DNA from: Alphaproteobacteria bacterium
GTDB lineage: Bacteria; Pseudomonadota; Alphaproteobacteria; CALKHQ01
Direction of reading: 5' to 3'
Assembly (NCBI GenBank): GCA_041396705.1
Contig: JAWKYB010000002.1
Coordinates: 62,001-126,000 of the forward strand
Length of the DNA stretch: 64,000 bases
Shown: piece by piece, positions 42,144 through 51,260 of the stretch
How the letters are laid out: each line of letters begins with the position of its first letter
Position numbering within the stretch: the first letter of the stretch is position 1
The notes under the pieces: model-generated
Databases searched by the model: none
The model's input: the letters and a program-made list of their open reading frames with translations, nothing else
Told to the model about the DNA's origin: nothing
Translations under genes and position numbers: made by a program

Positions 42144-43271
42144 ATGTTCGACCGGCTGACGCTGACCGCTCGCCAGCGGATATCGCCCCTGCGCCAGGGC
42201 GCGGTGCTGGCCGCCGGCATCCTGCTCGGCCTCGCCATCGCCGCCGCCGTGCTGGCGCTCAACGGCGTCGGCCCTTCGGCCATCGTCGACGAGTTCGTGC
42301 TCTACGTCTTCACCACAGAAAGCGGGCTGGCCCAGGCGCTGACCCGCGCGGTGGCGCTGTGCCTGGTCGGCCTCGGCGCGGTGTTCGCGCTGAAGCTGCG
42401 CTTCTGGAACATCGGCGTCGACGGCCAGGCCTGGGTCGGCGCCATCGCCGCCAGCTGGATCGCCATCGACGACATCGGGCCGCCGGGCATAAGGCTGGCG
42501 CTGATGCTGGCGGCCGGCGCGCTGGCCGGCGCGCTGTGGATCGGCCTGCCCGCGCTGCTCAAGCTCAGGCTCGGCGTCAGCGAGGTGGTGTCGACCCTGA
42601 TGCTGACCTATGTCGCCTTCCAGGCGGCGGAGCAGCTGCTCTACGGCCCCTGGCGCGACCCCGATACCGGCTTCCCGGTCTCGCCCGCCTTCGACGAGGG
42701 GATCGAACGGCTGGGCCAGGTCGGGCTCGGCCACCTGCACGCCGGCGTCTGGATCGCGCTCGCCGCCGCCGTCGCCGCGGTCGCGCTGCTGCAGGGCAGC
42801 CGGTTCGGCTTCTATGCCGCCGCGGTCGGCCACAACCCGCGCGCCGCCCGCGCCGCCGGGATGCCGCTGACCTGGACGCTGGCGATCGGCGTCGGCTGCT
42901 CCGGGCTGCTCGCCGGGCTGGCCGGCGCCACCGTCGTCGCCGGCCAGGAATACCACCTGACCCGCTACATCGCCGGCGACTTCACCTTCAGCGCGATCCT
43001 GATCGCGCTGCTGGCCCGGCTGAGCCCGCTGGCGGTGCTGCCGGTCGGGCTGGTGCTGGCCGGCATCTACGTCTCCGGCGACGCGCTGAAGGCGTTCTAC
43101 CAGCTGCCGCTCGCCGTCATCCAGGTGATCGAGGCGGTGATCCTGCTCAGCGTCGTGCTGCTCGACTTCTTCGCCCGCTACCAGCTGCACCTGGCGCCGC
43201 GTCCGGCCGCCGCCGCATTCGCCGCACCGGCGACGCCCGCAGCGTCCTCCCCCGCTACGGCGGAAGACTGA
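42144..43271 (+). CDS. ABC permease of BMP-type importer, subunit 1
   Basis: 375 residues, about 9 membrane segments, family of branched/nucleoside-type permeases. Key pieces: LRFWNIGVDGQAWVGA near residue 85, LLKLRLGVSEVVSTLMLTY, and VGHNPRAARAAGMPL, the cytoplasmic loop that contacts the ATPase. ATG directly follows the ATPase stop (2 bases). The C-terminal Ala/Pro-rich tail of 25 residues is low complexity. Confidence 0.9.
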   Translation: MFDRLTLTARQRISPLRQGAVLAAGILLGLAIAAAVLALNGVGPSAIVDEFVLYVFTTESGLAQALTRAVALCLVGLGAVFALKLRFWNIGVDGQAWVGAIAASWIAIDDIGPPGIRLALMLAAGALAGALWIGLPALLKLRLGVSEVVSTLMLTYVAFQAAEQLLYGPWRDPDTGFPVSPAFDEGIERLGQVGLGHLHAGVWIALAAAVAAVALLQGSRFGFYAAAVGHNPRAARAAGMPLTWTLAIGVGCSGLLAGLAGATVVAGQEYHLTRYIAGDFTFSAILIALLARLSPLAVLPVGLVLAGIYVSGDALKAFYQLPLAVIQVIEAVILLSVVLLDFFARYQLHLAPRPAAAAFAAPATPAASSPATAED

Positions 43272-43449
43272 GGAGGGAGCATGGCTGAAACGGCTGCAAC
43301 CGCACGCACTGCCGGCAAGCGGCCACTTGCACGCAGATCATGGCGGGGGCCGGGACCGTCGCGCCGGCGGGCGTCATGGGTTGCGGGCAACGGTCGGTTC
43401 GACTTGGCGGTGCCGCACCGCCCGGTCATGGCGAAGATAGGCTGACGCC

Positions 43450-44331
43450 ATGGAGTTCGTCGTCAACTGGCTGGCCGCCACACCGGGGCATGCGACGCCG
43501 CTGCTGCTGGCCGCGCTCGGCCTGATCCTCAACGAGCGCGCCGGCGTGCTCAACCTCGGCGCCGAGGGCATGATGCTGTGCGGCGCCATGGCCGGGGCGA
43601 TCGCGGCGTTGGGCGGCGGCGGCGCCTGGGCCGGACTGGCGGCCGCCGCCGGCGGCGGGATGCTGCTGGCGTTGGCGTTCGGCGTCGCGGTCGTCGTGTT
43701 CCGCACCGAGCAGGTGGTGACCGGGCTGATCATGGTGGCGCTCGGCGCCGGCCTGACCGGGCTGATCGGCCGCGACTTCACCAACCAGACCCTGCCCGGC
43801 CTGCCGGCGCTGGCGCTGCGCCAGGACGCGATGGTCTGGCTGACCCTGGCGCTGACCGCCGCGCTGTGGTGGTGGTTCGCGCGGTCGCGCGCCGGCCTCC
43901 GGCTCACCGCCGTCGGCGAGGACCCGGCGGCGGCCGACGCCATGGGCATCGGCGTGCAGGGCACCCGCCTCGCCGCCATTCTCGGCGGCGGCGCGCTGTG
44001 CGGGCTGGCCGGCGGCTATCTCGCCATCGTCAGCAGCCAGGTGTGGACCGAGGGTATGACCCAGGGCCGCGGCTGGATCGCGGTCGGGCTGGTCATCTTC
44101 GCGCGCTGGCGTCCGCCGCTGGCGCTGGCCGGCGCGCTGCTGTTCGGCGCCATCGAGGCGGCGATTCCGCGCATGCAGGCGGTCGGCGGCGACGTGCCGG
44201 TGTATCTGATGACCATGCTGCCCTATCTCGCCACGCTGGCGGTGCTGGTGCTGGCCGGGCTGCGCCGCCGCCGCAGCGACGAGCCCGCCGCGCTCGGCCG
44301 CCCCTATCTGCGCCAGGACCGCCATGACTGA
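43450..44331 (+). CDS. ABC permease of BMP-type importer, subunit 2
   Basis: 293 residues, about 8 membrane segments. LILNERAGVLNLGAEGMMLCGAM near the N-terminus and VGEDPAAADAMGIGVQGTRLAA (ATPase-contact loop) are hallmarks of the second permease in this importer type. A gap of 178 bases separates it from subunit 1; I see nothing else in that gap. Its stop overlaps the hydratase start by 8 bases. Confidence 0.9.
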   Translation: MEFVVNWLAATPGHATPLLLAALGLILNERAGVLNLGAEGMMLCGAMAGAIAALGGGGAWAGLAAAAGGGMLLALAFGVAVVVFRTEQVVTGLIMVALGAGLTGLIGRDFTNQTLPGLPALALRQDAMVWLTLALTAALWWWFARSRAGLRLTAVGEDPAAADAMGIGVQGTRLAAILGGGALCGLAGGYLAIVSSQVWTEGMTQGRGWIAVGLVIFARWRPPLALAGALLFGAIEAAIPRMQAVGGDVPVYLMTMLPYLATLAVLVLAGLRRRRSDEPAALGRPYLRQDRHD

Positions 44332-45196
44332 CCCAGACATCGACATCGACATCGAAGCGCTGCGCGGCTGGATCGGCCGCAGCATCGTCGCTTCGGACAC
44401 CATCGACCCCTGGCACGCCGCGGCGATGCACGCCGCACTCGACCGCGACGGGCCGGCGCCGGCGCCGGGCCGCCCGCTGCCGGCGGGCTGGCACTGGCTG
44501 TTCTTCCGCGAGGCGGCACCGGCGCGCAGCCTCGACCGCGACGGCCACGCCGCACGCGGCGACTTCCTGCCGCCGGTGCCGCTGCCGCGGCGGATGTGGG
44601 CCGGCGGCCGCATCGCCTGGCATGCGCCGCTGCCGGTCGGCGCCGCCGCGACCCGGCGCACAGCGATCCAGGACGTCGCGCTGAAGCGGGGCACCAGCGG
44701 GCCGCTGGTGTTCGTCACCGTCGCGCACGAGATCGCGGTCGACGGCGCGCCGGTGCTGCGCGAGGAGCACGACATCGTCTATCGCGGCCGCGGCGAGGCG
44801 CCGCCGGCCGCACCCGCGCCGGCCGCGCCGGCCGCACCGTGGCAGCGCACGCTGGCGCCGGACCCGGTGCTGCTGTTCCGCTATTCGGCGCTGACCTTCA
44901 ACGGCCACCGCATCCACTACGACATCGACTATTGCCGCGACGTCGAGGGCTATCCGGGGCTGGTGGTGCACGGGCCGCTGACCGCCACGCTGCTGATGGC
45001 GATCGCCGCCGACAACGCCGGCGGCCGCCCGCTCGCCGCCTTCGCCTTCCGTGCCCGCGCGCCGCTGTTCTGCGGCGAGACGCTGGCATTGTCGGGCGGG
45101 CTCGACGATGATCGCGCCGGCGCCTTCAGGGTCGCGGCGCACGGGCCGGCCGGCCGGCTGGTGATGACCGCCGAGGGACGGCTTGCAGAGCAGTGA
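44324..45196 (+). CDS. Mesaconyl-CoA hydratase / HTD2-like hot-dog hydratase
   Basis: 290 residues, double hot-dog. N-terminal FAS1-dehydratase-like half (IGRSIVASDTIDPWHAAAMHA, WAGGRIAWHAPLPVG) and C-terminal half with ALTFNGHRIHYDIDYCRDVE and YPGLVVHGPLTA, the hydratase 2 motif carrying the catalytic Asp/His region. It would hydrate or dehydrate an acyl-CoA. It overlaps the permease gene, so it acts on the imported compound or its breakdown product. Confidence 0.82.
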   Translation: MTDPDIDIDIEALRGWIGRSIVASDTIDPWHAAAMHAALDRDGPAPAPGRPLPAGWHWLFFREAAPARSLDRDGHAARGDFLPPVPLPRRMWAGGRIAWHAPLPVGAAATRRTAIQDVALKRGTSGPLVFVTVAHEIAVDGAPVLREEHDIVYRGRGEAPPAAPAPAAPAAPWQRTLAPDPVLLFRYSALTFNGHRIHYDIDYCRDVEGYPGLVVHGPLTATLLMAIAADNAGGRPLAAFAFRARAPLFCGETLALSGGLDDDRAGAFRVAAHGPAGRLVMTAEGRLAEQ

Positions 45197-45206
45197 GGGG
45201 GAACGG

Positions 45207-46571
45207 ATGAGCGGCATCGAGGGTCTGGAGCGGCGGACGGCCGCCGATGTGGGGCGGGCGATCGCGGGCGGGCTCGACCCGGTGGCGGTGGCCGAGTTCT
45301 TCCTGGAGCGGATCGCGGCCTCGCCGGACCAGGCCGTGTTCCTGCACGTCGCCGCTGCGCGGGCCCGGCGCGAGGCAGAGGCCAGCCGCCGCCGCCACGC
45401 CGAGGGCCGCCCGCTCGGCCCGCTCGACGGCGTGCCGATCTCGTGGAAGGACCTGGTCGACGTCGCCGGCACGCCGACCACCGCCGCGTCCGCCCTGCGC
45501 CGCGACATCGCCCCGGCAACGGCCGACGCCGCCGCCGTTGCCAACGCCACGGCGGCCGGCATGGTCAACCTGGGCAAGGTCAACCTGACCGAGTTCGCCT
45601 ACTCCGGCCTCGGCCTCAACCCGCATTACGGCACGCCGATCAACCCGCACGACCCGGAGACGCCGCGCGCGCCCGGCGGCTCGTCCTCCGGTTCCGCGGT
45701 CAGCGTCGCGCGCGGGCTGGTGCCGATCTCGGTCGGCTCCGACACCGGCGGCTCGGTGCGCATCCCGGCCGCGTTCAACGGGCTGGTCGGCTGCAAGTCG
45801 TCGGAAGGCCGCATTCCCAAGACCGGCGTGGTCGCGCTGTCGCCGACGCTGGACACGCTCGGCCTGCTCGCCCGCTCGGTCGAGGACTGCATCCTGGCGG
45901 ACGCCGCGCTGCGCGGCGTGACGCCGCCGTCGCTGCCGGTTCCCGACGTCGCGGCCCTGCGCTTCGTGCTGGCGCCGAACGTGGTCATGGACGGGGTCGA
46001 AGACGCGGTCGCCGACAACCTGGAAAAGGCGGTGTCGCGGCTGTCGGCCGCCGGGGCCAGGATCGAGCGGCGCACGCTGCCGATGTTCGACGCCATGGTG
46101 GCGACCACCGCGGCGCACGGCTCGCTGACCGCGGCCGAGGCCTACTGGGTGCACCGCGACCTGGTCGACGGCCCGGACGTCGGGCGCATCGACCGCCGCG
46201 TGGTCGCCCGCATCATGGGCGGCAAGAAGATGTCGGCGCACGACCTCGTCGCCGTCCAGCAGGCGCGCATCGCGCAGATCGCCGCGCTGGAGGCCGCCCT
46301 CGACGGGGCGTTGCTGGTGGTGCCGACCACGCCGCACGTGGCGCCGGAGATCGCCCCGCTGGAGGCCGACGACGACCTGTTCCACAAGGTCAACCTGAAG
46401 ACCCTGCGCAACACCATGCTGGGCAATTTCCTCGCCACGCCGGGGCTGGCGCTGCCGACCGGCACCGACGGCCACGGCATGCCGACCAGCATGCTGGTGT
46501 CCGCAACCGCCGGCCAGGACGAACGCCTGCTCGCCGCCGGCATCGCGATCGAGCGCTGCCTGGCCGGCTGA
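45207..46571 (+). CDS. Amidase (amidase-signature family)
   Basis: 454 residues. Ser-cisSer-Lys triad visible: Lys in ISWKDLVDVAG (about 80), SDTGGSVRIPAAFNG (about 180) and the Gly/Ser-rich APGGSSSGSAVSVARG (about 155). GAGGGGGAAC precedes ATG 45207; an upstream TTG has no such site. Hydrolyses an amide to acid plus ammonia; with the importer, hydratase and the opposite deaminase/deacylase genes it suggests catabolism of a nitrogenous amide. Confidence 0.9.
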   Translation: MSGIEGLERRTAADVGRAIAGGLDPVAVAEFFLERIAASPDQAVFLHVAAARARREAEASRRRHAEGRPLGPLDGVPISWKDLVDVAGTPTTAASALRRDIAPATADAAAVANATAAGMVNLGKVNLTEFAYSGLGLNPHYGTPINPHDPETPRAPGGSSSGSAVSVARGLVPISVGSDTGGSVRIPAAFNGLVGCKSSEGRIPKTGVVALSPTLDTLGLLARSVEDCILADAALRGVTPPSLPVPDVAALRFVLAPNVVMDGVEDAVADNLEKAVSRLSAAGARIERRTLPMFDAMVATTAAHGSLTAAEAYWVHRDLVDGPDVGRIDRRVVARIMGGKKMSAHDLVAVQQARIAQIAALEAALDGALLVVPTTPHVAPEIAPLEADDDLFHKVNLKTLRNTMLGNFLATPGLALPTGTDGHGMPTSMLVSATAGQDERLLAAGIAIERCLAG

Positions 46572-46802
46572 CCGGCGCCGCGCGGGCACACCGGTTTGCG
46601 CGACGCCGATCGGGGCTGCGTTTGAACGACGGCAGCTCCGCGGGTAGGTACGGGCGGCGGCGGCAAATCCTGCGGCGCACCGGGTAAGAAACCACATCGG
46701 CCGGCGGTGGCGCGTCGGCCGTAAATTCGCCGCCTTTGCCGGCCAGGCTGTGCAATGAACGACGGCGGCTCCGGTCCCAGCAACGGACTTGGAGCCAAGA
46801 CG
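46572..46802. other. Intergenic region, no gene seen
   Basis: Between the amidase and the small lipoprotein. Two similar stretches containing GAACGACGGC (near 46624 and 46757) may be a short duplication. No promoter hexamers, hairpin or RNA gene could be supported. Confidence 0.4.
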
Positions 46803-46982
46803 ATGATCTACGATCTTCCGGCGACCACCCTGGTCGTCGCCGCCCTTTCGGTTCTGGCCGCCGGGTGCCAGGCGCACCGCGACCACGACAACAACCCGCC
46901 GGGCCCACTCGGCGGTGTCGGCACCAACTGGGAGAACCCGCCCGGCCCCGCCGGCGGCCCCGGCACCTCGCCCGACCGCTGA
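46803..46982 (+). CDS. Small lipoprotein
   Basis: 59 residues. MIYDLPATTLVVAALSVLAA followed by GC forms a lipoprotein signal with lipobox LAAGC (Cys22). The mature part is about 38 residues, rich in Pro, Gly and Asn, with the repeated NPPGP/NPPGP-like elements (NNPPGPLGG and ENPPGPAGG). TTGGAG lies 9 bases before the ATG at 46803; an earlier in-frame ATG (46755) would bury the signal. Function unknown. Confidence 0.65.
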   Translation: MIYDLPATTLVVAALSVLAAGCQAHRDHDNNPPGPLGGVGTNWENPPGPAGGPGTSPDR

Positions 46983-47053
46983 CACGGGCCGGCAACTGTG
47001 CGGGACCGCGCCGGACGCGGGGGTCCGGCCCGGGCCGGGCGGGGGCCGTCGGC

Positions 47054-47584
47054 TCAGCCGGCCTTGACCTCGATCTTCTTCTCGGGCTTCCGCGCCTCGG
47101 GCTTCTTCGGCAGCATCACGGTCAGCACGCCCTTGTCGAAGCGGGCCGCGATCTTGTCGGCGTCGACGCCCTCAGGCACCCGGAAGCTGCGCTCGAACGA
47201 ACCGTAGCGCCGCTCCTTGAGATAGAAGTTCTTGTCCTTCTGCTCGGACTCCTCCTTCTTCTCGCCCCTGATGGTCAGGCTGCCGTTGGACAGCTTCACC
47301 TCGATGTCCTTCTCGGCCATGCCCGGCAGCTCGGCATTGACCTCGTAGCCGTCGTCCTTCTCGACCACGTCGACCGCGGGCGCCGCGCCGAGGCCCGCGC
47401 CGGTGCGGCGGAACGGCTCGATGTCGAAGAAGGAGCGCGGAAAGCGCCAGCCGCCGCTGCCGAAGTCCTCGAACAGCCGGTCGACCTCGCGGCGCAGGCT
47501 CTCGAACGGGTGCCGGCCTTCCGGCACCGGCTCGGCGGCCTTGGATTCGCTCGCGACGGGAACGTTCTTTGATTTCTCAGCCAT
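47054..47584 (-). CDS. Hsp20/alpha-crystallin small heat-shock protein
   Basis: 176-residue ATP-independent holdase chaperone. An N-terminal arm with FESLRREVDRLFEDFG is followed by the alpha-crystallin domain (about 70-165): VDVVEKDDGYEVNAELPGM, SNGSLTIRGEKKEES, YGSFERSFRVPEGVDADKI and the GVL motif ARFDKGVLTVMLPK. A Lys/Glu-rich tail follows (KPEKKIEVKAG). Starts at ATG 47584 with GGGGG upstream. No heat-shock promoter could be identified. Confidence 0.93.
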   Translation of the reverse strand: MAEKSKNVPVASESKAAEPVPEGRHPFESLRREVDRLFEDFGSGGWRFPRSFFDIEPFRRTGAGLGAAPAVDVVEKDDGYEVNAELPGMAEKDIEVKLSNGSLTIRGEKKEESEQKDKNFYLKERRYGSFERSFRVPEGVDADKIAARFDKGVLTVMLPKKPEARKPEKKIEVKAG

Positions 47585-47852
47585 CGTGCACATCCCCCAT
47601 AGCTGGAAAAAGGGCGACGGCCGCACCCTATGGCGTTGGCGCACGGGGCGGGTTGACGCCGATCAACGGTCGCCCGGGTCCCCGGACACGCCCTTCGCCC
47701 GCCGACCATGTCCGTTGACCGCCGCCGCGCCCATTGCCAAGCTTCGGTCGCGCGATCCCGTCCGGGCGGTTCATGGCTGTGCAAGACAGTCCGACCGGGC
47801 GGGACGCTGGCGATGGCCGCGTCCCGTCGCGGCCGGTTCTCGGGTCGGGGCA

Positions 47853-49628
47853 ATGCAGCAGGCCCATGGAAGCGAACGCCGCAGGGCGCCGTCGACCGCC
47901 GCCGCCGCATCGCGGCCGGACGGCCTGAACCGGGGCGAGTTGCTGGCGCTGCTCGCCTTCATCGAGGAAACGCGCGCGTCGGCGGAGAGCTGCCTGCACG
48001 TTCCCGCGCCGGACCCGGTCTGGCGCGTGGTGCTGCATCTGGTCCGGCGCCACCTTGACGGCAAGCTGGTTACGATCACCAGCCTGGCCGCAATCGCAGG
48101 CGTTCCTTACACCACGGCGCTGCGCACGATCCGGCGGCTGGTGGCCGCCGGGCTGATCGTCCAGCAGCCCCGCTCGCGCAGCGGGCGCAGCTTTGCGCTG
48201 CACCCCAGCAAGGCCTTGCTGGACCATGTCGAATCCTTCGCGCGCCGTATCAAGGGGCTGGTGGGCGAAGCCATCGGGATCGACACGGGGGCGCCCGACG
48301 AGAACGGGTTCTACTTCGGCCGGGCCTATTCCGCGGCCGGCATCATTCCGCCGCCGACGGCGAATGCGGCGGCGGCCGTCAAGACGGGCATTCTGCGATT
48401 CTCGGTCTATCCGGATCCGGTGTTCCTGATCATCGACGAGATGCAGGACCGGTTGCGCGGCCTGACCGGTGTGGCGTGGGAGATCGAGAAGTTCAAGATC
48501 GACCGGCTGCGCGAATGCACGCTGGCGAACGCCGTCCTCCCGGTGTCGGAAATCGACGTGCTTGCGGTCGATTTTCCGTGGATGGGCGAGTATGTCGGCG
48601 CCGGCGTCCTGCTGCCGCTCGACGACCTGATCGCGCGCAGCCGCCTCAACCGGCTCGACTTCCATCCCGCGGCCTGGGAAGCCGGCTCCTATGGCGGCCG
48701 GCAATACGGCATCCCCATCCAGCCGACCGCGGAACTGCTCTGGTACCGCAGAGACCTGCTCGAACGGCGCGGACTGCCGTCGCCGACGGACGTCGACGGC
48801 GTGCTGCGCGCCGCCCGCGCCCTGCACCGCCCGGCGATCGGGCTCAACGGCATCGTCTTCAGTGCGGCGCGGGCCACGCCTCTGGCCAACACGTTCATCC
48901 ACCTGATGGGCGCATTCGGCCGGCCGCCGTTCAACCTGCGCCGGATCGGCACCTATTTCGACGTCACCCACATCGAGGGCGAGGATCTGCGGCCAACCTT
49001 CGACAGCGAGGAAGGACGCAATGCCGCCACCTATCTGAAGGAGCTGTCGGCCTATTCGCCGCCCGGCCTGCTGGCCATGGATTGGGACGACTGCGCGACG
49101 GCCTTCGCCGAGGGCCAAGTCGCTATGTGCTACAACTGGTCGTGCCGCGCCAGCGCGATCGGCCGGGTTGCCGGCTCGCCAGCGGCGGGCAACACGTCCT
49201 TCTTGCCCCATCCCGCCGGCCGGCCGGGGCTGTCGCGCTCGCCCATCGGCGGGTCGGTGCTGGCGATTCCGGCCAACATCGATCCGGCCCGGATCGATGC
49301 CGCCTGGACGGTGATCGAGAAACTGACCGCGCCGGCGACGATGAAGCTCTATGTCCAGCACGGCTGCACGGTCAGTGCCCGTTTCAGCGTCAGCGCCGAT
49401 CCCGAGGTCGTGGCCGCCAGCCCGGTGATCGCGGTGGTCGACCGGCTGGCGCAGACCGGCCAGCTGCAGATCTGGCAGCGCCCGCCGGTGCCGGAATTCT
49501 CCGACACTATCCGGGTGGTCGGAACGGAGATGCACGCCATGCTGCGCGGCGATCAGAGCCCGCAGGACAGCATCCGGCGGGTCCAGCATCAGGTCGACAG
49601 TCTTATGCGACAGCACGGACATTATTGA
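47853..49628 (+). CDS. Winged-helix/solute-binding-protein fusion regulator
   Basis: 591 residues, no signal peptide, so cytoplasmic. Residues about 50-120 are a winged helix: WRVVLHLVRRHLDG, ITSLAAIAGVPYTTALRTI (helix-turn-helix), LVAAGLIVQQPRSRSGR (wing). Residues about 178-591 form a complete family-1 type-II binding protein, homologous throughout to the secreted binding protein at 49824: shared IQPTAELLWYRRDLLE-like, YSPPG-L-MxWD, FSVSADPEVVA and WQRPPVPE elements. I read it as a transcription factor that senses the importer's ligand inside the cell. ATG 47853 is preceded by GGTCGGGG. It is followed, same strand, by the importer genes. Confidence 0.85.
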   Translation: MQQAHGSERRRAPSTAAAASRPDGLNRGELLALLAFIEETRASAESCLHVPAPDPVWRVVLHLVRRHLDGKLVTITSLAAIAGVPYTTALRTIRRLVAAGLIVQQPRSRSGRSFALHPSKALLDHVESFARRIKGLVGEAIGIDTGAPDENGFYFGRAYSAAGIIPPPTANAAAAVKTGILRFSVYPDPVFLIIDEMQDRLRGLTGVAWEIEKFKIDRLRECTLANAVLPVSEIDVLAVDFPWMGEYVGAGVLLPLDDLIARSRLNRLDFHPAAWEAGSYGGRQYGIPIQPTAELLWYRRDLLERRGLPSPTDVDGVLRAARALHRPAIGLNGIVFSAARATPLANTFIHLMGAFGRPPFNLRRIGTYFDVTHIEGEDLRPTFDSEEGRNAATYLKELSAYSPPGLLAMDWDDCATAFAEGQVAMCYNWSCRASAIGRVAGSPAAGNTSFLPHPAGRPGLSRSPIGGSVLAIPANIDPARIDAAWTVIEKLTAPATMKLYVQHGCTVSARFSVSADPEVVAASPVIAVVDRLAQTGQLQIWQRPPVPEFSDTIRVVGTEMHAMLRGDQSPQDSIRRVQHQVDSLMRQHGHY

Positions 49629-49823
49629 AATAGAATGGAAAGTTCATTTCGGATATCTGCACTGTTCTGCCACCGCGCAAGTTTTGCGAGCCTGTCACGC
49701 ACAATCTGAACCGGGCCGACTTCGAGCCCGGACACGGTGATGCCGCGCGCCGAATGGCGCCCGGCGCCGGGCGTGCCCTGGGGCATTGCCGCGGTCGTTC
49801 CCAACTGGGGAGGAGACGACATC
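49629..49823 (+). promoter_or_regulatory. Control region of the second sugar importer operon
   Basis: 195 bases between the fusion regulator and its paralogous binding-protein gene. The first 60 are AT-rich and include GAAAT-N14-ATTTC (49627-49650). No clear -35/-10 pair was found. This is the natural target region for the upstream regulator. Confidence 0.4.
49676..49688. promoter_or_regulatory. Palindromic operator candidate
   Basis: CGCAA-GTT-TTGCG, perfect 5-bp arms, 136 bases upstream of the importer's binding-protein gene. A dyad site of this size would suit a winged-helix dimer. Binding by the fusion regulator is an inference. Confidence 0.35.
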
Positions 49824-51176
49824 ATGACGGCGAACAAGACGGTGACGGGCCTGCGGGCGCTGATGGTCGGCGCGGCGTCGGCCGCCGTGCTGTGCGCATT
49901 CGGCGCAACGGCACAGGCCGAAGGCGTGCTGAACGGCCAGACCATCCGCATCATCGGCATCAGCGATCCCGTGTTCCAGGTGATGCAGAAGATCCACGGC
50001 CAGCTGGAGGAGATGGCCGGCGGCACGATCGAGCTCGACGTGCGGCCGTTCGACGTGCTGCGCCAGCAGATCCTGCTGAACGCCGACAACTCGGAATCGG
50101 CCTATGACATCGTTGCCATCGACCTGCCGCAGTTCGGCGAATACAAGGGCTTTCTCCGCGACCTCAGCCCGATGATCGAAGCCAGCGGCATGGACATGTC
50201 CGACTTCTATCCGGCCGCGGCCGAGGGCGCCGTCCACGACGGCCGGACGCTCGGCATCTCGATCCAGCCGCATCCGGAGATCCTGGCATACCGGACCGAC
50301 CTGTTCGAGGCCGCGGGATTGGCGCCGCCGGAGACCACCGCCGACGTCCTCGCCGCCGCCAAGGCGCTGCACGGCTCGCGCGACGGCCTGGCCGGCATCT
50401 GCTGGAACGCAGCGCGCGGAACCGCGCTGGGCCAGACCTTCATCCAGGTGCTCGGCGCGCACGGCCACCCGCCGATCCATCTGACCGAGACCAGCCCGCA
50501 GCACTTCGACATCGGCGCCATCACGGCCGAGAACATGCATCCGTGGCTCGACGACGCGGCGGCGCAGGAGACCGCACAGTACCTGGTCGACCTGATGCCC
50601 TACTCGCCGCCGGGCATCCTTAACATGGCATGGGACGAGCGGGTGCGCGTCTTCGCCCAGGGCGGCTGCGCGATGACCTATATCTGGTCGGGCCGGTCGG
50701 CGATCTACGAGCTCGACCCCGAGGCCGAGGCCCGCGGCAATGTCGCCTACCTGCCCCACCCGCGCGGCGCCAGCGGTCGCAACGTCTCGACGCTGGGCGG
50801 CTGGTACGTCGGCATTCCGACCAACGTGCCGGAGGACCGGGTCGAGCTGGCCTGGAAGGTCATCGAGTGGCTGACCAGCCCGGAGATGATGACGCTGTAC
50901 ACCGAGAACGGCGACTGCGTGTCGCCGCGGTTCAGCGTGGCCGCGGACCCGGAGGTCGTCGCCCGTTGTCCGTCGATCGCCGCCGTCGACCAGATGGCGC
51001 GCAACGACCAGATCGCCGCCTGGCAGCGCCCGCCAGTGCCGGAACTGCAGGCGATCGTCGACGTGCTCGGCTCGGAGATGCACGAAATGATCTCCGGCGA
51101 CAAGACGCCGGCCGAGGCGATCGAGGAATCGCAGAGCCAGGTCGACCGCATCATGATGCGGGCCGGCTACTACTGA
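49824..51176 (+). CDS. Extracellular solute-binding protein (SBP family 1)
   Basis: 450 residues. Signal peptide: MTANKTVTGLRALMVGAASA, hydrophobic core, ATAQAEG cleavage region near residue 32. The mature protein has NGQTIRIIGISDPVFQVM and the ligand-side elements DIVAIDLPQFGEY, SIQPHPEILAYRTDLFEAAG, YIWSGRSAIYEL and GGWYVGIPTNVPEDR. GGAGGAG precedes the ATG. It is the secreted paralogue of the fusion regulator encoded upstream. Substrate probably a sugar or polyol. Confidence 0.92.
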   Translation: MTANKTVTGLRALMVGAASAAVLCAFGATAQAEGVLNGQTIRIIGISDPVFQVMQKIHGQLEEMAGGTIELDVRPFDVLRQQILLNADNSESAYDIVAIDLPQFGEYKGFLRDLSPMIEASGMDMSDFYPAAAEGAVHDGRTLGISIQPHPEILAYRTDLFEAAGLAPPETTADVLAAAKALHGSRDGLAGICWNAARGTALGQTFIQVLGAHGHPPIHLTETSPQHFDIGAITAENMHPWLDDAAAQETAQYLVDLMPYSPPGILNMAWDERVRVFAQGGCAMTYIWSGRSAIYELDPEAEARGNVAYLPHPRGASGRNVSTLGGWYVGIPTNVPEDRVELAWKVIEWLTSPEMMTLYTENGDCVSPRFSVAADPEVVARCPSIAAVDQMARNDQIAAWQRPPVPELQAIVDVLGSEMHEMISGDKTPAEAIEESQSQVDRIMMRAGYY

Positions 51177-51211
51177 GCCGCTGACCCGCTCGGCCCAACC
51201 GTTGAGCGACG

Positions 51212-51238
51212 CCGGTCCGGCTCTCGTGGCCGGGCCGG
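51212..51238 (+). terminator. Hairpin between binding-protein and permease genes
   Basis: CCGGTCCGGC - 7-base loop - GCCGGGCCGG, a 10-bp stem with a single G.U pair, in the 84-base gap after the binding-protein stop. No U-tract. Like the hairpin at 1193-1225 it probably sets the ratio of binding protein to membrane components. Confidence 0.5.
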
Positions 51239-51260
51239 CGCGCGTGCGACCGGATCCCCG

